Source of the DNA: Amphiura filiformis
Taxonomy: Eukaryota; Echinodermata; Ophiuroidea; Amphilepidida; Amphiuridae
Direction: 5' to 3'
DNA: 64,000 nucleotides
Assembly (NCBI RefSeq): GCF_039555335.1
Contig: NC_092642.1
Coordinates: 19,021,151 to 19,085,150 of the forward strand
Shown here piece after piece: positions 21,960 to 33,682 of this stretch. A program made the position numbers and the translations under genes. Position 1 is the stretch's first letter. Every line of letters begins with the position of its first letter. The notes beneath the pieces are model-generated. The model was not told where the DNA came from and did no database searches. It saw only the letters and a list, made by a program, of their open reading frames with translations.

Positions 21960-24900
21960 ATGAAGATGGAATTACTTTCTAAAATCAGATGTCAAATCTT
22001 TATTGTGCGAATCCTAACATTTTTCACCGTGATGAATGTATTTCATTTACATCATGTGCAATGTGTGGTATCAGGTAGGTTGATATTTATATAATTATGT
22101 AAAGATAATTTCGTTATAGACAGACGTAGACTGGTTTAGTTTAGAAATTATATGCTTCTGGAAGTTTACGGCTGACAGCCGACTTATATATATATTTGGA
22201 TTGATTCGGGTATGCTGAATTCAAATCTGTTGCATTAAGCTTTATAAATGTCAAACCAATGGCCCTCACATATGACCCTGAAAATGCCCCAAATGGATCG
22301 TACCTGTAGAGGTAAACACACCCTCCAAATTTGTTATTCACTCACATATCAAAATTAATTATTCGTTTGGTCCTATCGCAAACATATTAAATAAATATAA
22401 CAGTCGTGAACATACGAAGTTATGGCCTTTTTTTTGAACACAGCCTGACATAGCGTGACGATTTTCGCGAACACTGCGCGATGCGTACACCACCATTTAC
22501 ATGATGGGTGCGTGTGCGACTGTGCGTGCTAACGCGAATGTGAATCTATTCTAACTTGTGATTGGTTAGTATTTTAATAATTGCATCCAACGTCGTGCGT
22601 TCGCGTTGTAGTTTGAAATACGCGATTTACGATCGCAGTTAGATCGCATACAGCTGTTAAAAGCTATGTTCATTCAATTCAAATTTCTAGTATAGTCGCC
22701 AACTAGCCTTTTCTAGACCTTATACACCAAGTACTAAAAGAGACTTCTAGAAAATAAAGCCCCTACAGTTTTTAGGGTACAAAATGTCGGTGTTTGTTTT
22801 GGTGTTTTTGTCACTGTCTGCATACGGATCCTATAACGTGTTCGAAATTTCTACCATTTCTAAATCACTCCATATATTCACTGTACAATGACACTGTTAC
22901 AAAATTGAAAACGTCTAGATCTAACACTAGGATCCACAACATGCCCATCTATCAGGGCACAGTTGTTTAAGCCCAATACATTTGCACATTCATTAAATGA
23001 CCTTTGACAGTTTAGGTACAAAAACTCAAACTCTACAATTTGAGGTCAAATTTGGTACTATGATTGCTTAATTGAGGTTATTGAACTACACCATTGGGAT
23101 GAGGCCATTGTGGTCCAGTGCAATAGACTGTTTAATGAACGTCAGAATATCTACACAGATCATTGGATCGTTATGGGGAAATATATATTAACATAATGGC
23201 AACCTTTGTGCTGATATTTTACTGTATACAATTCACATAAATCATTCAAAAAATAGATATGCCTTCTGTGGTTTATGGGCCCTATCTATTAAATTTTCTG
23301 TAGAACTCTAGTGTCATTTTAAGTGTGAGTTAATCTGTGGTGCATGATGTTATTTCACCATGCAAGATTTGTACTTGGACATTTAAAAAAGATGTGGTTA
23401 AAAAATATCATTTTCTGATAATTGAGGTAAAGGTAACATTTTAGCAACTTGAGTGTATACATGTTGAGGGGCCAAGTGGACTTACGGTCTTCTTACGCTC
23501 AGGTCTTCAAGTTAGGAGTAGCCCTACTAGTAATCATAGTAATAGGGGCACCAGTGGAACAAATTCTATAATGGCATGTGTATACGCGCAGCCCGCGAAA
23601 AGTTTGTTATCTCTAATACTAGTAAAACAAAAGTGCCTTAAGCCGTCGTTCCAAAGAAAAATGCGATCTCATTAATTTCTCAAAAATAAAATAGCAGTTT
23701 AACAAATAACGGTTAAAATGAAAGCCACCATTACGGGCATAATTATCGTATCATTATAAAAGGCCTGACACCAATGTAAATATTTGTTTCAGTAACCCAA
23801 GTTCATAGTCATTTACGCTCACGCTCTTTATTACAGATCGTCTGGAATTGCATATTTAGGTTTCAGCGATTGTCCGAAAAAAAAAGGTGGTATTTTCTTG
23901 AAAATACTTGGAATGTAGATACTTATTGTTGATATTAGTGTTCGCGATTTTAATTTATGCACTATTTAGCCGACAATTTCAATGCATTTTACAATTAAAA
24001 ATGTCGCTTGCGTAAATACCGGTATTTCTAACAGTATCTGTTTTTTATTATCGAAAAACTATCCACATTAGTTCACTAGACTTTGTTGAAACCATAGATA
24101 CCGTATCAGACCGCAGGTGATGAACAGATTTAAAACTAGAATTAAAAGAACCAGCGTAAGTCTTCTCAATAATGCAGTTTTGTTATATATCGCAAAATGT
24201 AATTTTGGACATGTTTTTCATTGTTTTTTATAACAAGGAATGCTTTACTTACCCCAAACTTCCTGTACGTAGTTTTGACTCAATGCTCGTAGATGTGTGG
24301 TAGTTTGTGATGATGAATTCACGATTTTTTCTACTAGCAATTCAAACCTGCGACAAATTTGGTGGTTTGTGATAGGCGATACCATTTTCAACCCTGATAT
24401 GGCACTTACGTCAGTACAGTGCGCATATCATTGGGCGCAACCTCAAATCACTAACGTTTGGTGAAAGCGCTGGTATACACACGCACGCGCTTAAAGACGC
24501 CGCATAGATGCGCTGTAATTTCGCTGCCACTGGTGAATCAACAGAATCAGATCTAATCAACTAGGTCTGTTGCAGCCGAACACGGCGCACACCTATCCGC
24601 TGTTAGATTGTAACATATTGTCTCAGCAGTTCCCCAAATTCCATTGGGTAAAGGAAGTTTTAGACAACTTATCGCCGATTTTGAAAGCAGGGGGAAATAG
24701 GAGGTCCCCAATTTATATGATACAATTTTACAAATTTAACCAAATAATACAATTGCATAAGTACAGCATGATAAAAGCAAGCACATCAACATGGTAAAAT
24801 GTGACCAAACTAACCGGCACACACGCGTAATAACCATGAGAGGAGAGAATTACCAGCCCTTGCACTAAGCAAGATAAAGCGTATACCACAGGATTGATGG

Positions 24901-27900
24901 AAATTTGAGCGCTATGAGTTAGGAAGTGCCGCCTCCATGAAATCTGCTATGGTAGCAGCTTTGACGACAATATCTAAAGCAACACCTGTGTGATTCAATC
25001 CTAGGCCTCTCTTTTATCTATTGATCTCAAAAAAGGATTCAAACCATTATAATAGCGTCCCTGACCTAATGCTGACACATATTTAATGAGACGCAAAGGA
25101 ACTGGTCTACTGATTATGCTTGAGCGAACTCCATACGATCAATACTCTGTCATATGCCTTATTGTGATGAGGCGGGAGTTTTAAAAACACGGTCCCTGAA
25201 CGCAACAAATTAATTCCGGACAAGGAACAATAGCCACAATACAGACAAACTGCCTGGCAATGACGTCACATTAGTCTATAGTATGATCAGAACATAAAAG
25301 TCTGGTGATCGTCTACAGTATGATCAGTACTAAAAGTCCAGAGCGATTTTTATTTCTTGTCTTGTCCAATTTTGATTACATTAACCATGTATCGCAAGCT
25401 GCTAATGTCATACCAGCATTGTTTTCACTATCACTGCTGTAAAAAAAGCTTGCGTGTATGTTTAGCTACATATCATCTGTTCTGTAACACAGCAATGCTT
25501 GCCAAGGATGTAGAGGAAATATTACCAGGATAGAATGATAAACCAAACGTCCTGGGATCATATCCTGTATTGTCAGTGATATTCCCTATGCCTTTAAGGG
25601 TAGACGAGGTATTGTTGGTCCGAAACAACCTAAATCGATTTTTATTATTTAGATCAATATATTATTGAAAATTAACACCTTGATGTTTTGCAAAAGTTCA
25701 TTCTACAAATCGTATACTTTGCAAACTTGCTTAATTTATTATTGTTAATGAGTTATGTACGTTTTACAAAGTGTTGTTGTTTCAGCCCTCTTTACAACAT
25801 AACTCAAGAACCGCAGCACTTATAGAAGTATATCTGTGATATTTTAATTCTTCTACACGCTGGCTATGAATTAAGCAATGCAGTTTTTTCCAAATCTCAA
25901 TACCATTCGTAAGATGCTGTGAACTACCAAATCACAACAGTTTAAAATAATTAATAACCTTAAGGGAGTGAATATGCAGCACGTAGCAAGAACTTCTGGG
26001 GCCCATGGACAGGGAGCAGTTTGGGGGCCCTTTTAATATCTCCAGCTGGTAATATTACCAGCCCTATCCCTAACACACTTAATTTTCGCTTTTACTCGGG
26101 GCCCATGAATCCTCGGGGCCCATCGTCCACCCTGTCTCCCCACGCTTGCTACGCCCTGGACATGAGAGAGTATTTTGACAGTGTTTGACAGTAATAGAGA
26201 CAGTATTTATTTTGTGGAACCAAGGAGCACATCAGGCACACCAAACTACATTTTGAATACGAGGAATAATCATTATGATTTTAAGAAATTCACAATATAG
26301 GCCTAATACAAATTGTATGGCAAATTATTAAAAATTTAAATTGTTGTCATTTAACAGTCCTGGAAGTAAACTTTACAAATCTAATGATATGTATATTAAA
26401 GTGTATGCAGCTTGCAGCTGGGCAGAAAAGCCTACCATCATTTGAAAGTTTTGATCTTTCGTATTGAAGATATACATTGTCCCCCAAAGACCTATATTTT
26501 AACACGTTGTTGATCGATATTATATATATTGCAGGGGAAGAATGTTCGTTAGCAAGGCCTCTCGGCATGGAAGATGGGATAATACGAGATGAACAAATAA
26601 CGGCGTCTGATTATGACGGTGATAACGCTCCAGAAGAAGGGGAGACTGAACAATCCAGATAAATATTGGGCTACAGGCACAGAAAGATCCAACTAATCCA
26701 TGGATTCAAGTTGATTTGCCAGAAAATGCCATTGTAACCGGTATACAAACACAGGGTAGTTCACTCAGCATTTGGGACGACTGGGTAAAACGGCTGCAGA
26801 TAAAAGCGGGGATTCAGAAGAGTCGCTGTCGTTCATTGTAGATATGAATGGACCTGTGGTAAGAGTGCATCATTGTACCCTTAGTAATAGCATGCAGGGT
26901 ATATTGTTATATTATAGTTTCTTATCTCTTTTTTACTTCTCCCATCAAACACTACACATTGCCTAGGATAGCTCAAATCAGGGCCCATATTGGCACATGT
27001 CGTATCTCACAAGTTTGACCTTTTCGAGATATTATACTAGCATATGATATAGTTATGTACTAAATTATACCAAATTTCAAAACTAAATATGGTCTAATAT
27101 TTATAGTGAGATATTAATTAGGGTAAAATCTTCCGAGCGGTTCCGTTCAATTGGAGTTTCTATTGTGGAAAGCAGTTCAACCATGCTAACCACGCCGTCA
27201 CGTAGGCATTTTTACTTATGCTTACTTACATTGGCGGCAGAGCCGGGAGGGGGCAGGGGCCAGTGGCCCCATCTTTTCGACCGGGGACCCTGCTCCCCCC
27301 CCCACTTTAATTAAACCCATGTGCTGTGTGTCACATGTCTGGATGAACATAAATAATTTTTTCTATTCCAGAAGAATAAAGAATTCCTAAAAGAAAGTGT
27401 AAAAGTTATACACCAAAATGGCATTTTGTTTAATTTTTCATGCCCTGTGTATGAATAAACAAATCCCCCTTTTGCTTCTACTTTGGTAATAGCGAACATT
27501 TATCCACGAATGGCTTCAATTTTGGCCTTCATTTGAATTGAACTAAAATTGTATACAATAATAGTGCCAAAATGGTCCATGGCTTCAATTGGGCCTTCAG
27601 TTTGCAAAAGGTTTCTCACTTCTCACATCTCCCCTCAAACACCCCCTACGTATGCATGAACAAGTCAAGCTCTTTTCGTTTCTGCTTTGGACAACCGACA
27701 CTTAATGTGTCAAATTAATGTAAAAGCCACCTTTTCGCGAAGGTTTCTGGGGCTTAAGAGTATTTACAAAAAATGTTCATCGAAAGTCCGGGTCGAAAGT
27801 GTAACTCCAGGAAGCGGCAAAATCCAAAATGGCTACCGGGGCCATATTGGAATTGAATATATCAACCTAGAGTCATTGGCCAAGGGTCATTTCATACTAA

Positions 27901-28903
27901 TGTTATAAACAGGAATCTATTCCAAGGGTTACATTTCATTTTAGGGTCATCTTCAGCATGAAATCCAATATGGCCGCCAACAACATTATCGAATACTCAT
28001 ATTTTGTACGTTTGACCTACTTACTTAGAAATACAATTGAAGTGTTGTTTTCAATTATTCCTATGGCTGTGAAATTATGGCGGCCATATTGGAAAATTGG
28101 AAATTAAGTTCAAACATCCCTAGAATGACGACATAATCGACAACAATCATGGCAGTTGATTTCAGGCAGATATCATAGAATATACTAAATGTTTGCAGTA
28201 TTTATTACTTGAAATGATAGGAAATCATTATTATAAGATGATATAAAAAATCATAAATAATTATAACAAAATGTACAAAATGCCTCAACAACCCCTCCCC
28301 CTGAAAGTTGGACGGCTTACCCTAGCGCCCCGGCCTACCCCGAGTAAGGTGGTTGGGTTTCAAAATCGCTAGCACAAAGAATAAAATTCGGACAATTACA
28401 TAAGCCGTTTGGCAGGTTTGTTTGAGCGTTTTACGGCGACAGAGGAAAAATCCGGAAGGATTTGGCATTTACCCGACCCCTTTGTTCGGTTTTAAAGCCC
28501 TGATGACCTTTTAAGGCTTAAAGTTGGTAAAGTAAAAGGTGCCCCCCCTTTGTTAGACTACGGTTTTAAAGCCCTGCTGACCTTTTGAGGCTTAAAGTTG
28601 GTAAAGTAAAAGCTGCCCCCTCCTTTGCTAGACTACGGCGGTTTTAAAGCCCTGCTGATATTTTAGGCTTAAAGTTGGTAAAGTAAAAGCGATATATTGT
28701 TGATGTGCAAGGATATGTGCGTATGTGATTGACTTAATATGACGATATACATTCATTCCAGACATTTCAAGCCAACACCGATCGAGATTCTGTTGTTAAT
28801 ATTACGTTTCCTGAGTCAATAAATGCAAAGTTCTTGCGTATCATACCAACAGAATGGGAAAACTGGATATCACTACGCTTTGAAGTTATTGGTTGTCGTA
28901 CTG
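21960..28903 (+). CDS. Secreted discoidin (F5/8C) domain protein, frame-damaged
   Basis: Exon 21960-22074 encodes a signal-peptide-like N-terminus (MKMELLSK, then a hydrophobic IFIVRILTFFTVMNVF core, then a Cys) ending in phase 1 before GTAGGT. Exon 26535-26858 has the F5/8C start CSLARPLGMEDGII, then RLNNPDKYWATG, PWIQVDLPENAIVTGIQTQG and DWVKRLQIK, but these lie in three successive frames plus a fourth for DSEESLSFIVDMN. Exon 28762-28903 completes the domain in frame (FQANTDRDSVVNITFPES to FEVIGCRTG) with donor GTAAG. F5/8C domains bind glycans or lipids outside the cell. Breaks near 26637-26642, 26682-26686 and 26790-26796 are mostly in G or A runs: either consensus errors or a recent pseudogene. 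The 3' end is lost toward the N gap. Confidence 0.7.
22075..26189. other. Intron 1 of discoidin gene
   Basis: 4.46-kb intron between signal-peptide exon and discoidin exon (with 26190-26534). No coding exon recognised. A possible MITE with ends CAGCACGTAGCAAG / CTTGCTACGCCCTG spans about 25977-26158. Confidence 0.5.
26190..26510. mobile_element. Half copy of TTAA foldback MITE
   Basis: Matches one arm of the 6115-6772 family (GACAGTATTTATTTTGTGGA, then the CTTTCGTATTGAAGATAT block). Ends just before the acceptor of exon 26535. Confidence 0.75.
26859..28487. other. Intron 2 of discoidin gene, no exon seen
   Basis: Between exons 26535-26858 and 28762-28903 (with the 28488-28691 repeat). Low-copy-looking sequence with a C-run at about 27293-27302. 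Confidence 0.5.
28488..28691. repeat. About 75-bp tandem repeat, 3 copies
   Basis: Unit begins GGTTTTAAAGCCCTG and contains CTTAAAGTTGGTAAAGTAAA; copies start near 28488, 28562 and 28638. Confidence 0.9.
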
Positions 28904-29031
28904 GTAAGACTCACGTTTTAAAAATTAAGGGCGTCGCTGTGAAGCAAATCACATTATGTCTTTAAGTGAATTAAAAATTACAGATTTTAAGGTCGTGCGA
29001 AGGAAAAACAAATGGCATCACGAGTCGTGCG

Positions 29032-29231
29032 NNNNNNNNNNNNNNNNNNNNNNNNNNNNNNNNNNNNNNNNNNNNNNNNNNNNNNNNNNNNNNNNNNNNN
29101 NNNNNNNNNNNNNNNNNNNNNNNNNNNNNNNNNNNNNNNNNNNNNNNNNNNNNNNNNNNNNNNNNNNNNNNNNNNNNNNNNNNNNNNNNNNNNNNNNNNN
29201 NNNNNNNNNNNNNNNNNNNNNNNNNNNNNNN
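29032..29231. other. Assembly gap, 200 N
   Basis: Exactly 200 N, probably a fixed-size scaffold gap of unknown true length. It falls between the convergent 3' ends of the discoidin gene and the MS4A-like gene. Confidence 0.99.
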
Positions 29232-29802
29232 AAGGCCTATGGGATTGATATCAACATTTCAATTGAATCACATGATTTATGTTCATGGATTCTACGTTAT
29301 ACCCATGTTTACGGAAATGTCTCTGATAAGTGAGTGAAATGTGTGTTTTCACTTCTGAAAGTTGTCGACGTCAGGCCAATCGCTGTGATGGATCATATGC
29401 TTCGATGTAAGTCATTATCATAAATTTAGAATGTGTTCTTAGAAAGTCCCCGGAGGAGTACCGGTAAGTCATATTCATATAGAAAACACCCGAGAAAACA
29501 TTGATTAAAAACTGAGTGGGCTCCCACAAACCCTATTATAGGTATAATACAAAAAAAATTGAACTTTTTTGATTCTCATCAAAGTAATCTCAGATTAAAG
29601 AGCTAAATGAAAGAAAACTGATGTGGTTGCGGAGATATGCTAATTTGAATGGCTCAATTTTTCAGCCAATTTCCTGTACAAACTTTTTGTGCATGCACAT
29701 ATTAAAATGCTTTAAGAGATCATAATATCAATTTATATGAGCACGTTTTTGCTTATTTAGACTTAAAGTCTTCATAGTTGCAGTGTATATATTATGTACG
29801 TT

Positions 29803-29960
29803 TAGGGCTCGGATAGCGCCGTTTTCACGTATTTTTTGTGGAAGCTGAGAACACATCAGACATATCGAATTGCATTTTAAGACGAAGAATGTCCTTCTAT
29901 ATAATATCAAATAATTTTAATATTTTGACATTTGCGATATAATACACACTTTATGGCAAA
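29803..29960. mobile_element. Fragment of TTAA foldback MITE
   Basis: Begins TTTAGGGCTCGG and carries the CACATCAGACATATCGAATT block of the family; truncated before the second arm. Confidence 0.75.
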
Positions 29961-30091
29961 TGATTAAAAATAGAATTCAGGCTTTTATATACACACATGT
30001 TACATTCGTGTTTTTGATCTTCAAATATTCACAAATGTAAAGCAAGCTTCGATATCGTTTTGTTATATTTTACTTGTCACCAATTACTCAC

Positions 30092-33000
30092 CCTGTCATC
30101 ATCATTTCCCTTCTTGAAATCAGCTGCTAAAGCTTCCCATACAGCCTGACCGACGGCACAGTTGGCTGCCACGATGGACATCACCAAATATGGAACAATC
30201 TAAGGCAAATATAGAAATGAGAGGAATGAGCATTCAACAATGAAATGATAGGGAAGAACCTAAATTTTTTATTTCAAACATGTGGGGATCTCTTGTGCAA
30301 ACTTTACAATATTGTTTTGACAGAAACTCACCAAATACGTGTTTTCGTTGGCGGCTCCTAAACTACCTGATATGATATAAAGCTGGAGAAAAGGTAAATA
30401 AGATAGATAATAAGTAAGATTGTTAAAATCGTGAGGATGTTTTAAATGTAAAAAGTTTGGAAAGGTTTTTCAAGCATCTGTATCTCCAATTATTTGTGAC
30501 ATTCATATCGTGTTGTAAATCAATGGCTAACTACAATACTCCCTTTACAATGTCACCTCATTTGAAACAATAACATTTTTCACGGCTGAGTACACTCCTT
30601 GTGAATGTAGTGGGGTCTAAAACAGAATTTGCCACATTTTACCATTATTCTGTGCTCAAACAACGCTAGCCACTAACCTCAATAGCGGGTGGAAAACCAC
30701 AGGCAGCCACAATAGTGAGGCACCTTCTCCTCATGCTGCTCACCGACCTGGTTATACGTTCTTCAACCAGGATTCGTCGCAGGTCATTCAATGTGGTTGC
30801 ATATGGGCTTCTCTGGCACGCACAGCACGATCAAGCTGGTCCCACAAGTGTTCAATCGGATTGATCAATCGGTCTGGCCTGATGGCAGGCCATTTTGTCT
30901 CTACTCCCATATTCTGTAGGTAGTCTTGACTACCGTGGCTATGTGGGGCGAGCGGTGTCATCTTGGAGGATTGCATTAGGTCCCAGATTCAGAAGATATG
31001 GGATTGCAGCTTGCTGCACAGAATAATGGTCAATTTGTCAAATTCTTTTTGAGACCCCACTACATTCACAAGGCGTGTACTCAGCCGTGAAAAATGTTAT
31101 TGTTTCAAATGGGGTGTCATTGTAAAGGGGGGGCATTGTAGCTATCCAGTGATATGCAACACGATATGAATATGCTACAAATAATTGGAGATACAGATGC
31201 TTGAAAAAACTTTCCAAACTTTTGTTGAGGAATTTAGTATCAATTCGATCATTTTACTTTTATGCTACAGTCTACACAGCCGTTTTCGTCAAACGTTTTT
31301 CAAACATGTTTGTTAACGCCCGTAAACGTTTAATTGCAAACGTTTGTAATCGCTAAATGTTTATCAACCGTTTGGAGAAAGCGGCTATGTCTAGGCCGAA
31401 TAGCATAATGTTTTTACTTTAAGCGTACCCCATCTGCTCAAAGAAAGAATGAAAGAAAGAAAGAAAATGGAAATTATTATTTTAGCAAATATACTGGGAC
31501 AACTGCCCTCCTCCTGGTAGGGGTACAGAAGAGCTCAGCGGGTCAAATTATTAAAATGATCCAATAGTGGCGAGACGCATGCATGTTACATTATACTTCT
31601 GTACAAGGAATAATAGATATATAGTTTGAAATATATTTTATGCTTGGTTAAGCCAAACACCTAGAAAATCTACAGTTGTGAAGAAGACAATCAGCCAGTC
31701 ACTACTGCGTGAGGATGGTAACAGATCGTTACCGGATATATTTGCAAGTTTACTGTTTAAAAAAAACCTTTTTTTATAATACAGGTTGCAACAATATAAA
31801 AAATAGTATTAGGCAAACATGTCACTTATTGATTGTATTGAATTGTACTTGGTCGTAAGCTACTACATAAGTTTTGTTTCAATAAAAATCGGTGGTCTAC
31901 AAGCAAAGATATGGCCAATTGTATAAAGTAGACCTAAAACAGCTTGGGCCACTTTCGTGTCTTTGTGTAACAAAAGTGACTGAACTGAGTTGAATCATTA
32001 ACCATCTGGTCGGCGGTCTTCAGATGGGTAATTTTAAACAATGGGGGGCATTTGCATGAAGCGGTATTTTAATTTATGATTTTAAAATAAATATCATATT
32101 ATTTATTTACTAATGTCAATTAAGTGAAAGAAAAACATGAAAGACTTTTGCTTTTGTTTTGAGATCTTTGACGATAAGCATGAGAGTTTATTTTACGCGG
32201 TACAAACTTGATGAGCGAAATTTGCAAAACGTGGCCGAACTCGTTCAAGCGATTAAGTAAAATCGGGCATAGGATTTAAGCTTGAACTTGGAAAAGACAC
32301 CATGTAAAGTTTTTCTGTTAGCCATGATATTACTGATCCTACTGTATATCACATTTACGCCACGACACCTTTTTTTAAAAAAAAAAAAAAATGCAATTGC
32401 TGAACATGAAAGTCGATTTTAGGCAATGCAAGCTAGATATGCGTGAAAATGTCAAAAGTGGCCTGATTCGTTTTCTGTACGATTTAATTAATTCACAGGT
32501 GTTGGCCCTGATCATTTATTCGTATATCCGCCATTTTGATTTTTGCCATTTTGTGCATTTTGAAACCAAAGACCAATTTTATCTTCATTTTTTAAAGTCC
32601 CCAATTAATCTGTATGCAATTACCTATCATGTGAGACATGTTAATGGCTTGGCTTCGATTTAGTTTTCTTCTTCTGACAATTTTCACTTTACGGCCGCCA
32701 TCTTGGATTTTGAACTGAATTTTCATAAATTTTCAAGTTTTACCGGATTTTTAAGCCGAAGGCGATTTTTTTTCTTCAAATTTTGAAGTCGCCAAGTACT
32801 CCTTGTACAATTATCGTTCATATAGTACATGCAAATTCGAGCGGTCTAAGTACATCAACCCCTGTGAATTAAGCATAGCATTTAAGCCCAATACTAGTAA
32901 CGAAACTGTTAGCCAAGATAATACTCATTCTACTGCATATAACATTGTTGCCATAATCGCTTTTATTGCGAAATTGCAATTGTAATTTTTTTTATTGTTA

Positions 33001-33310
33001 CAGTCTGTACAAAGAAAATCGTAGTAAAAAGTAAAAAGTAGCAATTTGTTTATAAAGACACAACAAAAAGAAAACTTACAGCTCCTCCCCAGATAGGCCA
33101 ACTGATAATTCCCGATGGAATTCCTATGTTTGCAACTTCAAAACTGTCTATTATCGGAGGTGCTGTTGTTGAAAGAACGGTTATGCTTATCCCAATAAAC
33201 ATTGAAATCGCTCCACATGCAACTTGAATCCAACCTGATATTCTGCGACGCCTTTCATGCTTTTTGATCTTTGATGCTTTACCCGACTGCGGTGGTCCTT
33301 CTAGCTCCTC
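30092..33310 (-). CDS. MS4A-like four-TM module, copy 2
   Basis: Exons on the minus strand: 33310-33080 (77 codons; basic KIKKHERRRR then GWIQVACGAISMFIGISI as TM1, ending SWPIWGGA), 30382-30332 (17 codons; LYIISGSLGAANENTYL) and 30199-30092 (36 codons; IVPYLVMSIVAANCAVGQAV as TM3, then WEALAADFKKGNDDD). All are phase 0 with good splice sites and no frame damage. The TM4 exon expected below 30092 was not found and may lie in or beside the N gap at 29032-29231. The first exon begins at an acceptor without ATG and is phase-compatible with the last exon of copy 1, so both modules may form one transcript. A Tc1-like element sits in the 30383-33079 intron. Confidence 0.75.
30451..31223 (-). mobile_element. 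Tc1/mariner-like element, decayed
   Basis: Inverted ends of about 170 bp (AAAAGTTTGGAAAGGTTTTT.., mirrored to 31223). The minus strand holds a transposase tail KWPAIRPDRLINPIEHLWDQ, the NPIEHLW block with the third DDE/D acid. It lies in the intron between MS4A-like exons 33080 and 30382. Confidence 0.85.
31224..33079. other. Intron of MS4A-like gene, no exon seen
   Basis: Contains a stretch of AAACGTTT-type motifs at about 31290-31380 and a short GAAA run at 31444-31465. No coding exon recognised on either strand. Confidence 0.5.
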
Positions 33311-33682
33311 CTACATAGTATTTTAAAAAGCAAATATTGCGTGACGTCAAATGAGAGCACATAGACTTCGTCCATCCTGTCCACCCGCTTGCTACGACCC
33401 TGACCGAATAGTGAGCACATCTCGAGCATTAGGGTCGCCGAGACCTGATCCGACCCGGTAGATGAATAGTGAATAGTTTAAAAGAAACAAGGTTTCGACC
33501 ATTGTCCTACAAAGACGCAAAATGGGCTCACTTTTGGCCTTTGTGTCTGTCTCTCGGCAAGGGTTGGCCCCATCTCTCCGTCACATCCCCAGTCACCCGT
33601 CCCTCCCAATGTTGGCGGTGCAATCCATTGTTAAGAATGTTCTAAATTTACAAAAAATTGTTACGAAATATGTATGACTTAC

